Shown piece after piece: positions 54,954-63,582 of a stretch of 64,000 nucleotides of DNA. A program made the translations under genes and the position numbers. Each line of letters begins with the position of its first letter. The stretch's first letter is position 1. The notes below the pieces were generated by a model, which did no database searches, was not told where the DNA came from, and saw nothing but the letters and a program-made list of their open reading frames with translations. The stretch is from Rhodobacteraceae bacterium LMO-JJ12 (GTDB lineage: Bacteria; Pseudomonadota; Alphaproteobacteria; Rhodobacterales; Rhodobacteraceae). The stretch is from contig JAKGBX010000002.1 in assembly GCA_021555075.1 (NCBI GenBank), positions 429,001 to 493,000 of the forward strand, read 5' to 3'.

Positions 54954-55526
54954 ATGTTTTACAAGGACGAGCGGCTGGCGCTGTTCATCGATGGCTCGAA
55001 TTTGTTTGCAGCAGCCAAAGCTCTTGGTTTTGATATCGACTACAAGTTGCTGCGCCATGAGTTCATGCGCCGGGGCAAGCTTTTGCGGGCGTTTTACTAT
55101 ACTGCGCTTCTGGAGCATGACGAGTATTCTCCGATCCGCCCACTGGTAGATTGGTTGCATTACAATGGGTTCTCGATGGTGACGAAGCCCGCCAAGGAAT
55201 ACACCGACAGCATGGGACGCCGGAAGGTGAAGGGCAATATGGACATCGAGCTGTGCGTCGATGCCATGGAGCTGGCGCCGCGGGTGGACCATATCGTGCT
55301 GTTTTCCGGCGACGGCGATTTCCGCCCGTTGGTGGAGAGCCTGCAACGTCAGGGTGTGCGCGTTTCGGTGGTTTCGACCATCCGCAGCCAGCCGCCGATG
55401 ATTGCTGACGAGCTGCGCCGTCAGGCGGACAACTTCATCGAGCTTGATGAGTTGAAGGATGTTATCGGGCGCCCGCCGCGGGAACCGATGCCCGAGCGTT
55501 CGCCGGCGATGTCGGAAGAGGACTGA
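54954..55526 (+). CDS. NYN domain (LabA/DUF88-type) protein
   Basis: A 190-residue protein with a PIN-like NYN ribonuclease fold. Acidic active-site positions are visible: ALFIDGSNLFAAAKALGFDI at the N-terminus, KGNMDIELCVDAMELAP in the middle and IVLFSGDGDFRPLVESLQRQ towards the end. It starts at ATG 54954 after GGAAGGA. Its exact RNA target is unknown. It ends at a strong bidirectional terminator. Confidence 0.88.
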   Translation: MFYKDERLALFIDGSNLFAAAKALGFDIDYKLLRHEFMRRGKLLRAFYYTALLEHDEYSPIRPLVDWLHYNGFSMVTKPAKEYTDSMGRRKVKGNMDIELCVDAMELAPRVDHIVLFSGDGDFRPLVESLQRQGVRVSVVSTIRSQPPMIADELRRQADNFIELDELKDVIGRPPREPMPERSPAMSEED

Positions 55527-55558
55527 TACGTTTCGCAGACTTGCGGGATGAAGAATTG

Positions 55559-55598
55559 AAAAAAGGCCGGGGCGCGGGGATGCGGTCCGGCCTTTTTT
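55559..55598. terminator. Bidirectional intrinsic terminator
   Basis: AAAAAAGGCCGG (55559-55570) and CCGGCCTTTTTT (55587-55598) form a perfect 12-bp stem counting the A-T pairs, with a 16-base loop. The T-run works on the plus strand for the NYN gene and on the minus strand for the membrane protein gene at 55615, two convergent genes. Confidence 0.93.
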
Positions 55599-55614
55599 CG
55601 TTTTGGTGGCGATG

Positions 55615-56025
55615 TCAGGCGGCTTCAGGCTGCAAGTTGCGGCTGGCACTTTGACGGGTGAGCCAGAGACGCAGGCCAAGCGCGATCACCGCGACCCATG
55701 CGGCCACCACGGCGGGCCAGATCAGCGGGAACGCCGGATCAATCAGTTTGTGTGGCCCGAAAGAGACCAGTGACAGCAACAAGGCAAGGACGCTGAACGC
55801 GCGACCCGAGACGGTGTTTACCGTGCCGAGGATCATCGCCGCACCAGCCGCCGAGAGGGTCGTGCCGAGGAAGGGGGCCATGCCGAAAAGTGGAATGTGC
55901 GCGGGCGGGTGGGGTTGGACCCCGGCATAAAGTGCCGAGAGCATGACGCCATGCAAGACGATCAAACCGGTCAGCGCGGCGAGCGCGGGGCGGTCTGTCA
56001 GTTCGGTCTGGTTCGGGGTGGTCAT
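55615..56025 (-). CDS. Small four-helix membrane protein, unknown function
   Basis: A 136-residue integral-membrane protein with four hydrophobic segments: ALAALTGLIVLHGVMLSALY, GTTLSAAGAAMILGTVNTV, AFSVLALLLSLVSFGPHKLI and WPAVVAAWVAVIALGLRLW. I do not recognise the family. It lies divergently 111 bp from a TetR regulator with a double palindromic operator in the shared gap, so it is the likely target of that regulator. Confidence 0.8.
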   Translation of the reverse strand: MTTPNQTELTDRPALAALTGLIVLHGVMLSALYAGVQPHPPAHIPLFGMAPFLGTTLSAAGAAMILGTVNTVSGRAFSVLALLLSLVSFGPHKLIDPAFPLIWPAVVAAWVAVIALGLRLWLTRQSASRNLQPEAA

Positions 56026-56041
56026 GGGGCTTCTCCTGAGG

Positions 56042-56085
56042 CGTAATTTATGTTACGGATTGACTATGGCGTAATCAGGATTACG
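56042..56085. promoter_or_regulatory. Double palindromic operator, likely for the adjacent TetR regulator
   Basis: Two 16-bp inverted repeats with the same half-site lie in the divergent gap: CGTAATTTATGTTACG at 56042-56057 (one mismatch between arms) and CGTAATCAGGATTACG at 56070-56085 (6-bp perfect arms). Their centres are 28 bp apart. Palindromes of this size close to a divergently transcribed tetR are typical for self- and neighbour-repression. Confidence 0.8.
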
Positions 56086-56136
56086 GATGCTGTCAAGGCT
56101 TGGATTGCAGATTCGACCAGGGGCAGGAGACGAGAC

Positions 56137-56736
56137 ATGCGAAACGACGCGCGGGAAAAACGGGCCGAAGAGATCGAGGCGGCGGCTTATGGCGTGCTGG
56201 AAGCCAAGGGTTTTGGCGGGCTTTCGATGTTGGCGGTGGCCAGGGCGGCCAAGGCCAGCAACGAGACGCTGTATCGATGGTATGGTGACAAGCAGGGGCT
56301 TTTTGCGGCGTTGATTGCACGCAATACCGATGTCGTACGCGCGGCGTTGGAAAGGGTCGGAGGGGGGGGCGATGCGATGGCGGACCTGTCCCGCGTGGGG
56401 CCGATTCTGCTCAGCATGTTGTTGGGACCGAGGGCGGTCGCGCTCAATCGGGCGGCGGCGGCGGATGGGTCGGGCGCGTTGGGTCGGGCGCTGGGCCGGG
56501 CAGGGCGGGATGTGGTCGGACCGTGGATTGCCGGTGTGATGGCGCGGGCGATCGAGGCCGGGCAGCTGGGCGGCGCAGAGCCGGGCGAGATGGCCGAAGT
56601 CTGGTTTGCGCTGTTGATTGGGGATGCGCAGATCAGGCGGGTCACTGGCGCGATGGGGATGCCGGGACCCGAGGAAATTGCCGCGCGGTCCGAGGCCGCG
56701 ATGAGGCGATTGAGTCGGCTTTTCCCGGCGGGCTGA
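56137..56736 (+). CDS. TetR family transcriptional regulator
   Basis: A 199-residue repressor. The N-terminal helix-turn-helix reads EEIEAAAYGVLEAKGFGGLS, MLAVARAAKASNETLYRWYG, then DKQGLFAALIARN, the usual TetR pattern. The C-terminal ligand/dimer domain has ILLSMLLGPRAVALNRAAAA and a TetR_C-like all-helical end. ATG 56137 has AGGAG 6-7 bases upstream. It is divergent from the four-helix membrane protein and has two palindromic candidate operators in its promoter region. Confidence 0.92.
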   Translation: MRNDAREKRAEEIEAAAYGVLEAKGFGGLSMLAVARAAKASNETLYRWYGDKQGLFAALIARNTDVVRAALERVGGGGDAMADLSRVGPILLSMLLGPRAVALNRAAAADGSGALGRALGRAGRDVVGPWIAGVMARAIEAGQLGGAEPGEMAEVWFALLIGDAQIRRVTGAMGMPGPEEIAARSEAAMRRLSRLFPAG

Positions 56737-56740
56737 CGGG

Positions 56741-57217
56741 CTATTGTTGGGCGGCGTTCATCTGGTTGTGGCGCGCGATGATCTGGGGCGGCCATGTCGA
56801 CTTGATATAGGCCAGAATGGCGAGGATTTCGGCGTCGGAGAGACTATCGGCAAAGCCGTCCATGCGGGATTTGTAGTCGCCGCCGACAAGGGCAGAGGTG
56901 CCATGTTTGGTGATCGCAAAAAGCTGGGCATCCGGGTGATGCCAGGTGTGGCCCGAGGCGTCATGGGGTGGGGCAGGAAGGTAGCCGTCGGAATCGCGGT
57001 CGCGCCAGTTGGGCTCTCCCTGGAGATTGGCGCCGTGGCAGCTTGCACAATTGTCATCGTAGAGCGGTTTGCCAAGGGCGAGAACGGCGGGATCGTCATA
57101 GGGAAAGAGACCGTCGACGCGGGCAGAAGCGCCGGGTGAGAGCGACACCCAGCCGAGCCATGCAAGACCAAGAGTGGAGACGACGAGGGCGAGGGTGACA
57201 AGGGGTTTGAAGCGCAT
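56741..57217 (-). CDS. Class I-type cytochrome c
   Basis: A periplasmic or membrane-anchored electron-transfer protein of 158 residues. An N-terminal hydrophobic segment ([20 protein letters not shown]) acts as signal or anchor. Heme is bound by CASCH at residues 57-61 ([12 protein letters not shown]), and the distal Met is in [20 protein letters not shown]. The typical C-terminal helix [16 protein letters not shown] follows. The stop lies 4 bp from the convergent tetR stop. The partner redox enzyme is not evident. Confidence 0.93.
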   Translation of the reverse strand: MRFKPLVTLALVVSTLGLAWLGWVSLSPGASARVDGLFPYDDPAVLALGKPLYDDNCASCHGANLQGEPNWRDRDSDGYLPAPPHDASGHTWHHPDAQLFAITKHGTSALVGGDYKSRMDGFADSLSDAEILAILAYIKSTWPPQIIARHNQMNAAQQ

Positions 57218-57522
57218 GGAACGGCCTTTGATGACGTGGATTCCAGCGCTTGTCGAAGGCTCCGGCGCGGGAAGGTCAAGTCAGGGTTTCGTGAGGGCGG
57301 TGGGTGGTGCGTGCAGCAAGGGTGCGCATGGCGCATGCGGGCGGCCTTGAGCGGGACCGGAACCGGTTGGGGAGGGTGCGGTAGTATCCCGGCAAGGGAT
57401 GGGATGTGTGGCGAGTGAGGGAGCCTCCGGCGGGGATATTTGGAGCAAGATGAAGATGGAAGGGGGGCTGCTCTGGACGCGGGGCGGGATGTGTCTTAGC
57501 TGAGGGGGCAAGGAGAGACATC
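57218..57522. promoter_or_regulatory. Divergent gap between the cytochrome c gene and ispH (305 bp)
   Basis: It contains promoters for both genes and, at 57428-57461, a shorter copy of the GGGATATTTGGAGCAAGATG element. AAGGAGAG lies just before the ispH ATG. No gene is recognisable; several frames on both strands have no features. Confidence 0.4.
57428..57461 (+). repeat. Intergenic GGGATATTT...AAGATGAAG element, copy B (short form)
   Basis: GCCTCCGGCGGGGATATTTG followed by GAGCAAGATGAAG matches the second half of copies A (41301) and C (63010). The long perfect palindrome is replaced by a short CCTCCGGCGGGG stem. It lies upstream of ispH. Confidence 0.65.
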
Positions 57523-58473
57523 ATGACCAAGCCACCGCTTACCCTTTTTCTTGCTGCACCGCGCGGGTTTTGCGCCGGGGTGGACCGGGCAATCAAGATT
57601 GTCGAGATGGCGATCGAGAAATGGGGGGCGCCGGTGTTTGTGCGCCATGAGATCGTACACAACAAGTATGTGGTGGATGATCTGAGGGCCAAGGGGGCGG
57701 TGTTTGTCGAGGAATTGAGCGATTGTCCGGATGATCGGCCGGTGATCTTTTCCGCGCATGGCGTGCCCAAAGCCGTACCAGCCGAGGCGGCACGCCGCGA
57801 GATGGTGTTTGTCGATGCGACCTGTCCGTTGGTGAGCAAGGTGCATATCGAAGCCGAACGCCATAGCGCCGAAGGCTTGCAGATCATCATGATCGGTCAT
57901 GCCGGGCATCCCGAGACCATTGGCACGATGGGGCAATTGCCCGAGGGCGATGTCTTGCTGGTCGAAACGGTGGCGGATGTGGCGCAAGTTGTGGTGCGCG
58001 ATCCGGCGCGGTTGGCCTTTGTGACGCAGACCACGTTGAGCGTGGATGATACGAGCGAAATCGTGGAGGCGTTGCAGGCGCGATTTGAGGGTATCCGCGG
58101 GCCGCATAAGGAAGACATTTGTTACGCGACGACCAACCGGCAGGAGGCGGTGAAGGCGATTGCCGCCCATGCGCAGGCGATATTGGTGGTGGGGGCGCCG
58201 AATTCGTCTAATTCACGGCGGCTGGTCGAGGTGGCGCGGCGGGCGGGCTGCACCTATTCGCAACTGGTGCAGCGGGCGGGCGAGATCGATTGGCGGGCCT
58301 TGGAAGGGGTGCGGTCGGTTGGGGTCAGCGCCGGGGCGTCGGCGCCGGAGTTGTTGGTGGATGAAGTGATCGAGGCGCTGAAAGAGCGTTTTGACGTGAC
58401 CATCGAGGAAGTAGAGACCGCAAAGGAAGCGGTGGAGTTCAAGGTGCCGCGCGTGCTTCGGAAGGCGGAGTGA
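57523..58473 (+). CDS. ispH: 4-hydroxy-3-methylbut-2-enyl diphosphate reductase
   Basis: The last enzyme of the MEP isoprenoid pathway, an Fe-S enzyme of 316 residues. The three cluster Cys are in [19 protein letters not shown] and DICYATTNR. The substrate-site motifs [20 protein letters not shown] and [12 protein letters not shown] are present, as is [20 protein letters not shown] near the end. It starts at ATG 57523 after AAGGAGAG. The GST gene begins inside its stop codon (GTGA), so the two are coupled. Confidence 0.97.
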   Translation: MTKPPLTLFLAAPRGFCAGVDRAIKIVEMAIEKWGAPVFVRHEIVHNKYVVDDLRAKGAVFVEELSDCPDDRPVIFSAHGVPKAVPAEAARREMVFVDATCPLVSKVHIEAERHSAEGLQIIMIGHAGHPETIGTMGQLPEGDVLLVETVADVAQVVVRDPARLAFVTQTTLSVDDTSEIVEALQARFEGIRGPHKEDICYATTNRQEAVKAIAAHAQAILVVGAPNSSNSRRLVEVARRAGCTYSQLVQRAGEIDWRALEGVRSVGVSAGASAPELLVDEVIEALKERFDVTIEEVETAKEAVEFKVPRVLRKAE

Positions 58474-59111
58474 GCGCGGCTGCGCCGGTTCTGATCGGCT
58501 ATTGCCACAGTGTCTATACACGGATGGTGCGGATTGCCTTGATCGAGAAGGGTGTTACGTGCGCCTATCGGGAGCATGATCCGTTTTCAGGTGAGGGGGC
58601 GCAGAACCCGCATCCCTTCGGACGGGTGCCGGTTTTGTTGCATGATGGCTTTACGCTTTGCGAAACGGCGGCGATCACCGGGTATGTGGATGAGGCGTTT
58701 GTCGGGCCGCCATTGATGCCAGCCGACCATCGGGGGCGCGCGCGTGTGCGCGAGGTGATCGGGATGGCGGATGCCTATGCCTATTGGCCGCTGGTGCGCC
58801 AAGTCCATTCGCACGGGGCGTTCGGGCCTGCGATGGGCGAGGTGTCGGACGAGAGCATTTTGCGCGAAGGGCTGGCGGCGGCGCCGGGTGTTTTGGCGGC
58901 GCTGGAGACGGTTGCGGCGGAGGGGTTGGTTTTGGCCGATGGCTTTGGTCGGGCCGACTGTCATCTAGCGGCGATGATCGGTGCGTTTGTTCAGGTGCCG
59001 GAGGCGGCAAGGATGCTGGGCGATTATCCGGCGCTGTCGGATTGGTGGGCGCGGGTGGCGCAGCGGGTATCGGTCAGGGCGAGTGAAACGCCCCTTCCAA
59101 GCAAGTCGTAG
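58470..59111 (+). CDS. Glutathione S-transferase family protein
   Basis: A 213-residue GST-like protein. The N-terminal thioredoxin-fold part has [20 protein letters not shown] then CAYREHDPF, with [20 protein letters not shown] carrying the cis-Pro and the glutathione-binding Glu. The C-terminal helical domain shows [20 protein letters not shown]. The start is GTG 58470, overlapping the ispH stop. The substrate is unknown. Confidence 0.88.
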   Translation: MSAAAPVLIGYCHSVYTRMVRIALIEKGVTCAYREHDPFSGEGAQNPHPFGRVPVLLHDGFTLCETAAITGYVDEAFVGPPLMPADHRGRARVREVIGMADAYAYWPLVRQVHSHGAFGPAMGEVSDESILREGLAAAPGVLAALETVAAEGLVLADGFGRADCHLAAMIGAFVQVPEAARMLGDYPALSDWWARVAQRVSVRASETPLPSKS

Positions 59112-59148
59112 CGCCGGTAGTGTCGGCGGGCATCCGAGGAGAGTAGCC

Positions 59149-59760
59149 ATGTCTATCCAGTTTCTGATCACCGCGATCGTGGTGGTCCTGGCGCCCGGCA
59201 CCGGGGTGATTTACACGCTGGCTACCGGGGTTGGGCAGGGCAGACGGGCGGCTTTCTGGGCGGCAGTCGGCTGTACCTTCGGGATTGTGCCTGCGCTAGG
59301 CGCGGCGGTTTTGGGGGTGGCGGCGGTATTGCATGCTTCGGCGCTGTTGTTTCAGATCGTGAAATTCGCGGGTGTGGCGTATTTGCTTTGGCTGGCATGG
59401 CAGGCTCTGAAAGACGGCGGGGCGCTGGCGGTGCAATCAGAGTGCGCGGCGCAACCGGGATGGCGCGTGGCGTGGCGCGGGATGCTGATCAATGTTCTGA
59501 ACCCGAAGCTGTCGATCTTTTTCCTCGCGCTGTTACCGCCGTTTTTGTCGGGCGATCCGGCATCGGTGACACGCGAGATGGTGTTGTTAGGGGGCGTCTT
59601 CATGGCGCTGACCTTTGTCGTGTTCGTCGGTTACGGGTTGTTTGCGGCCCAAGCGCGAAGCCTGATCTTGGGGAATGCACGGCTGATGCGCTGGATCAAC
59701 CGCAGCTTTGCCGCGATCTTTGCCGCTTTGGCCGGTCGATTGGCACTGGAGCGCGTATGA
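59149..59760 (+). CDS. LysE/RhtB family exporter
   Basis: A 203-residue inner-membrane protein of the LysE amino-acid/metabolite exporter family. It has six hydrophobic segments and the family start FLITAIVVVLAPGTGVIYTL then ATGVGQGRRAAFWAAVGCTF. The LNPKLSIFFLALLPPFL block in the middle is characteristic. ATG 59149 is preceded by GAGGAGAG; the open frame upstream overlaps the GST gene. It overlaps the methyltransferase gene by ATGA. Confidence 0.9.
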   Translation: MSIQFLITAIVVVLAPGTGVIYTLATGVGQGRRAAFWAAVGCTFGIVPALGAAVLGVAAVLHASALLFQIVKFAGVAYLLWLAWQALKDGGALAVQSECAAQPGWRVAWRGMLINVLNPKLSIFFLALLPPFLSGDPASVTREMVLLGGVFMALTFVVFVGYGLFAAQARSLILGNARLMRWINRSFAAIFAALAGRLALERV

Positions 59761-60347
59761 GCCGGGATGCGACAATTGCCATTTATGATGCCAAAGCCGT
59801 GGAATATGCCGGGCTGACCGAGAGCCTTGGGGAATCGCGCCAGCTTGAGGCGTTTGGGGCGGCTTTGCCGGAGGGTGCGAAGGTGCTCGATCTGGGATGT
59901 GGGCCGGGGTTTTATGCCGGTTGGCTGGCGCGTCGTGGTTTTGACGTCGAAGCGCGTGACGGGTCGGGCGAAATGGTGGAACTGGCGCGGGCGCATGCGG
60001 GTGTGAGCGCGCGCCAAATGCTGTTCGAGGAATTGGACGATGCGGCGCTATTTGACGGTGTTTGGGCCAATTTCAGTCTCTTGCACCTGCCGAAGGCCGA
60101 TTTCTCCGGTGTATTGCAGCGGATCCATCGGGCGGGAAAGCCGGGCATGGTGTTTCACATCGGCATGAAGCTGGGAACCGGCGAGGGGCCAGACGGGATC
60201 GGGCGGTTCTATGCCTATTACAGTGAGGACGAATTGGAGGCGCATTTGAAGGATGCAGGTTTTAACGTGACCGCACGCTGGCGTGGGCGGAGCAAGGGGC
60301 TTTCTGGTGAGATGGCCGAACATGTGATGATGCTCTGTCATGGCTGA
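59757..60347 (+). CDS. SAM-dependent class I methyltransferase
   Basis: A 196-residue methyltransferase. The SAM motif is [20 protein letters not shown], then [36 protein letters not shown] (motif IV region) and [20 protein letters not shown] at the end. The substrate is unknown. Its start lies in the last codons of the LysE-type gene, and its stop is overlapped by rnhA by 8 bases, so the genes form a compact operon. Confidence 0.88.
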   Translation: MSRDATIAIYDAKAVEYAGLTESLGESRQLEAFGAALPEGAKVLDLGCGPGFYAGWLARRGFDVEARDGSGEMVELARAHAGVSARQMLFEELDDAALFDGVWANFSLLHLPKADFSGVLQRIHRAGKPGMVFHIGMKLGTGEGPDGIGRFYAYYSEDELEAHLKDAGFNVTARWRGRSKGLSGEMAEHVMMLCHG

Positions 60348-60849
60348 GCTTTTTGCCTATACCGATGGGGCGTGCAGCGGCAATCCGGGGCCGGGAGGCT
60401 GGGGTGTGCTTATGCTTGCCAAGGAGGGTGAGAGGGTCGTCAAGGAGCGCACGCTCTGCGGCGGCGAGGCCGAGACGACCAACAACCGCATGGAGCTTTT
60501 GGCGGCGATCAATGCGCTGGAGGTTCTGGGGCGGGCGAGCAAGATCACGGTGATCACGGATTCGGCCTATGTGAAGAACGGGGTCACGGGGTGGATGTTT
60601 GGCTGGAAAAAGAACGGCTGGCGCACGGCGAGCAGGAAGCCGGTGAAGAATGTCGATCTGTGGCAGCGGCTGGACGAGGCGCAGGCGCGCCATGAGGTGC
60701 GTTGGGAATGGGTCAAGGGTCATGCAGGCCACCCTGAAAACGAGCGCGCCGATGAGTTGGCGCGCGAGGGGATGGCGCCGTTCAAGACGAGCGCGAAATG
60801 CGCGCGGTTGCTCTGCTTGATTACGCTGCCGTGCTGGTCTTTGCATTGA
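60340..60849 (+). CDS. rnhA: Ribonuclease HI (with C-terminal extension)
   Basis: Degrades RNA in RNA:DNA hybrids. It has 169 residues; the usual family length is about 150-155. Catalytic acids are visible: Asp9 in [16 protein letters not shown], Glu in [12 protein letters not shown], Asp in [12 protein letters not shown], and the Asp in [15 protein letters not shown]. The normal end would be near GMAPFK; here the frame continues about 19 residues ([20 protein letters not shown]) into the start of the next gene, overlapping it by 52 bp. The ATG overlaps the methyltransferase stop by 8 bases. Confidence 0.95.
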   Translation: MAELFAYTDGACSGNPGPGGWGVLMLAKEGERVVKERTLCGGEAETTNNRMELLAAINALEVLGRASKITVITDSAYVKNGVTGWMFGWKKNGWRTASRKPVKNVDLWQRLDEAQARHEVRWEWVKGHAGHPENERADELAREGMAPFKTSAKCARLLCLITLPCWSLH

Positions 60850-61421
60850 CTGGCGCGTTGGTGGCGAGCCGGGCACAGCTTGATCTGATCGGGTTTGCTT
60901 TTATTGCCTGTCTCACGGCGGTGGGTGGCGGAACGGTGCGCGATGTGCTGCTGGATCGCCATCCGGTGTTCTGGATCGAAGAGCCGACTTATATCCTGAT
61001 TGCGGTGCTGGCGGCGGTGGTGGTGTTCTTCACCGCGCATAGGGTGGAGAGCCGCTATCGCTGGCTGTTGTGGCTCGACAGTTTTGCGTTGGCTGTGGCC
61101 GTGTCGGCCGGGGTGGCTGCGGCCCTGGGAGTAGAGCAGTCGATGCCGGTGGTGGTGATGATGGGGATGGCAACGGGATGTCTGGGCGGATTGATGCGCG
61201 ATGTGGTGGTGGGCGAGGTGCCGCTGATCCTGAAACAGGGCGAACTTTACGCCACGGCGGCATTCGCTGGGGCAAGCGCGGCAGTGATTGCGGTTGTGGC
61301 AGGGGCGGGCGTTGGCCCGGCGCTTGTGGTTTGTGGCGGGATGACCTGGGCGCTCAGGGCGGGATCGTTGGCGCTGGGCTGGCGGTTGCCGGTCTACAAG
61401 GGACGACCGCCCAAGGTCTGA
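60798..61421 (+). CDS. UPF0126/TRIC-type membrane protein (YicG-like)
   Basis: A 207-residue inner-membrane protein, a duplicated UPF0126 domain with about seven hydrophobic segments. Signatures of the first repeat are [20 protein letters not shown], then [20 protein letters not shown]; those of the second are [17 protein letters not shown] and [20 protein letters not shown]. Members are related to TRIC cation channels. Its start is inside the 3' end of rnhA. Confidence 0.88.
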   Translation: MRAVALLDYAAVLVFALTGALVASRAQLDLIGFAFIACLTAVGGGTVRDVLLDRHPVFWIEEPTYILIAVLAAVVVFFTAHRVESRYRWLLWLDSFALAVAVSAGVAAALGVEQSMPVVVMMGMATGCLGGLMRDVVVGEVPLILKQGELYATAAFAGASAAVIAVVAGAGVGPALVVCGGMTWALRAGSLALGWRLPVYKGRPPKV

Positions 61422-61460
61422 GACAGGCAATGGGGGCGCGGATGTGTGTGGCGTGTGCCG

Positions 61461-61694
61461 CTACTTGACGTAGGTTTGCCAGAGCCAGATCAGCAGCAAT
61501 GCGCCCAACACTGCCCCGACAAACCCGGCGGCCCAGCCCATGACCGCGAGCAGCGCGCGCAGCACCAACCCACCGATCAGCGCACCGCCGATGCCGATGG
61601 CGATCGTGGTGATGACGTTCGTATTCAAATTCATCATGCGTGTGGCGATGAATCCCGCCGCAGCACCGATGATGATAATCCAGACAACGATCAT
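61461..61694 (-). CDS. GlsB/YeaQ/YmgE family membrane protein
   Basis: A 77-residue membrane protein with three hydrophobic segments, of the transglycosylase-associated/GlsB family: VVWIIIIGAAAGFIATRMMN, then ITTIAIGIGGALIGGLVLRA and GFVGAVLGALLLIWLW. Its function is unknown; relatives are often stress-linked. A second member of the same group follows at 61819. Confidence 0.82.
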   Translation of the reverse strand: MIVVWIIIIGAAAGFIATRMMNLNTNVITTIAIGIGGALIGGLVLRALLAVMGWAAGFVGAVLGALLLIWLWQTYVK

Positions 61695-61818
61695 GAGAGA
61701 CCTCGCTTTCAGCGTTTAAGGCGTGCGCGCATTTTGCAATGACCCAGAGTAACGAAAAACGCGTTTGAGCCAAAGGCGAAAGGCTGCTTTTTTCGTTGCA
61801 ACTGAATGCGGGCGCGTT

Positions 61819-62058
61819 TCAGTGTTTGCGGTAGTGGGTGGGGACGATGATCAGCGCGCCGATAGAGGACGCAATGGCGTTGAGACCGGCGCTGGAAAAG
61901 CCAAAGCCAAACATCAGGCGCACGAAATAAAACAGGAAGGCGCCGCCGATGCAGATGATGATCGACTGGAGATAGCCATTGCGGGTGAAACCCGATTTCT
62001 CGGAGGCATAGCCGATGATTCCGGCAATGACGACGGTGCCCATGATGGTGGGAAACAA
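61819..62058 (-). CDS. GlsB-like small membrane protein
   Basis: A 79-residue membrane protein similar in layout to the one at 61461: GTVVIAGIIGYASEKSGFTR, GYLQSIIICIGGAFLFYFVR, and GLNAIASSIGALIIVPTHYR. It is probably a divergent GlsB-type paralogue. It lies 10 bp after fmt in the same direction, so it may be co-transcribed. Confidence 0.72.
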   Translation of the reverse strand: MFPTIMGTVVIAGIIGYASEKSGFTRNGYLQSIIICIGGAFLFYFVRLMFGFGFSSAGLNAIASSIGALIIVPTHYRKH

Positions 62059-62068
62059 GGCGTTCTCC

Positions 62069-62977
62069 TCAGCTCAGTTGCGTGCCGCGTGGCAGGGATG
62101 TGCCGCGCAGGAACTCACCCGCATCCTGCGCCCGCCCGCCCGGTTTTTGCAAGCTGGTGATTTCAATGGCACCGGTGCCGCAGGCGATGGTGAGCGCGTC
62201 ATCCAGCGCGATGCCGGGGGTGCCGGTGCCTTTTGTCAGGCGTGAGCCGAGCAATTTCAGGCGTGCGCCCTCGTGTTCGCACCATGCACCGGGGAAGGGC
62301 GAGAGGCCACGAATCTGGCGGTCGACCTCTTCCGCCGGACGGGTCCAATCGATGCGGGCTTCGGATTTGTCGATCTTGGCGGCGTAAGTGATGCCGTCTT
62401 CGGGCTGAGGCTGGGGCGTGAGAGTGTCGAGGTGCGCGAGGGCTTCGACGATCAGGGTGGCACCGAGGTCGGAGAGCCTGTCATGCAGTTGGGCCGTAGT
62501 TTCCTCGGGGCCGATGGGGGTGGAACGGTGCAGGAGCACGGCGCCAGTATCAAGCCCGGCGTCCATCTGCATGATGCAGATCCCGGTTTGTGGGTCGCCC
62601 GCCATGATTGCGCGGTGAATCGGGGCGGCGCCGCGCCAGCGCGGCAGAAGCGAGGCGTGGATGTTGAGGCAGCCATGGGTGGGCGCATCGAGGATTGCCT
62701 GGGGCAGGATCAGACCATAGGCGACGACCACGGCGATATCGGCGTTGAGTGCGGTGAAGGCGGCTTGTTCTTCGGGCGATTTGAGCGAAGCGGGGTGGCG
62801 GACCGGCAGGCCGAGTTCATTGGCGCGGGCGTGAACCGGGGTGGGTCGTTCTTTCTTTCCGCGTCCCGCAGGGCGGGGGGGCTGGCAATAGACGCAGGCG
62901 ATGTCATGGCCCTCCGCCACCAATGCATTGAGCACGGGAACGGAGAATTCGGGGCTGCCCATGAAGATGAGGCGCAT
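62069..62977 (-). CDS. fmt: Methionyl-tRNA formyltransferase
   Basis: Adds a formyl group to initiator Met-tRNA. It has 302 residues. Features are [40 protein letters not shown], the catalytic [20 protein letters not shown] (Asn, His) and [19 protein letters not shown]. The C-terminal OB-type domain runs to the end ([17 protein letters not shown]). ATG 62977 has AGGAG upstream. The two deformylase genes lie just upstream, the usual def-fmt arrangement. Confidence 0.97.
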   Translation of the reverse strand: MRLIFMGSPEFSVPVLNALVAEGHDIACVYCQPPRPAGRGKKERPTPVHARANELGLPVRHPASLKSPEEQAAFTALNADIAVVVAYGLILPQAILDAPTHGCLNIHASLLPRWRGAAPIHRAIMAGDPQTGICIMQMDAGLDTGAVLLHRSTPIGPEETTAQLHDRLSDLGATLIVEALAHLDTLTPQPQPEDGITYAAKIDKSEARIDWTRPAEEVDRQIRGLSPFPGAWCEHEGARLKLLGSRLTKGTGTPGIALDDALTIACGTGAIEITSLQKPGGRAQDAGEFLRGTSLPRGTQLS

Positions 62978-63009
62978 GTCTGCGGGCTCCTTGATTGGGG
63001 TTGTGAGGA

Positions 63010-63059
63010 GCGGGGGGCGAGCCCCCCGCACCCCCCGGGATATTTAAGGCAAGATGAAG
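63010..63059 (+). repeat. Intergenic palindrome + CGGGATATTT element, copy C
   Basis: GCGGGGGGC (63010-63018) and GCCCCCCGC (63021-63029) form a 9-bp perfect stem with a 2-base loop, followed by ACCCCCCGGGATATTTAAGG and then CAAGATGAAGG. It closely matches copy A at 41301 in sequence and layout. It lies between the degenerate deformylase gene and fmt, both pointing left. Confidence 0.75.
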
Positions 63060-63087
63060 GAGAAAGGGGCCGGGTTTGGCAAGGGGG

Positions 63088-63582
63088 TCATGTTGCTTTG
63101 CGGGCGCGTTTGAGCAGCATGTCGCGTTTCAGTTTCGTGAGGCGGTCGAAATACATCTTGCCATTGAGATGGTCGATCTGGTGCTGCACCGAGGTGGCCC
63201 AGAGGCCGACGAGTTCACGCTGTTTGATCTCGCCCTCTTCGTTGAGAAAGCGGACGGTGACGCCGCGCGGGCGTCTGAGGCGGGCCGAGACGCCGGGGAG
63301 GTTGGGGCTGGCTTCTTCATGTTCGCGAAAGATGCCGGAGGCGTCGATGATTTCGGGGTTGGCCATGCGAATGGTCTGGCCGCGCTCTTCAGAGGCATCA
63401 ACCACGGCGAGGCGCAGCATCACGCCGATTTGCGGTGCGGCGAGGCCGACGCCGGGCATGGCCTCCATCGTGTCGATCATATCCTGCCAGATGGCGCGGA
63501 TATCATCGATGATCGTCTCAACCGGGGTGGCGGGGGTGCGCAAGCGTTTGTCGGGCCAGGGCAGACAGGTTCTCGCGGTCAT
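63088..63582 (-). CDS. Peptide deformylase homologue lacking catalytic residues
   Basis: A 164-residue member of the peptide deformylase family. Motif I is intact (GVGLAAPQIG, residues 44-53). Motif II, normally EGCLS, is EASPN at 90-94, so the metal-binding Cys is Ser. Motif III, normally HEFDH, is HQIDH at 134-138, so the catalytic Glu is Gln, though both His ligands remain. The rest of the fold is kept. It probably cannot deformylate efficiently; it could bind peptides, or act with the normal enzyme. Its start overlaps the stop of the upstream active-type deformylase by ATGA. Confidence 0.88.
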   Translation of the reverse strand: MTARTCLPWPDKRLRTPATPVETIIDDIRAIWQDMIDTMEAMPGVGLAAPQIGVMLRLAVVDASEERGQTIRMANPEIIDASGIFREHEEASPNLPGVSARLRRPRGVTVRFLNEEGEIKQRELVGLWATSVQHQIDHLNGKMYFDRLTKLKRDMLLKRARKAT

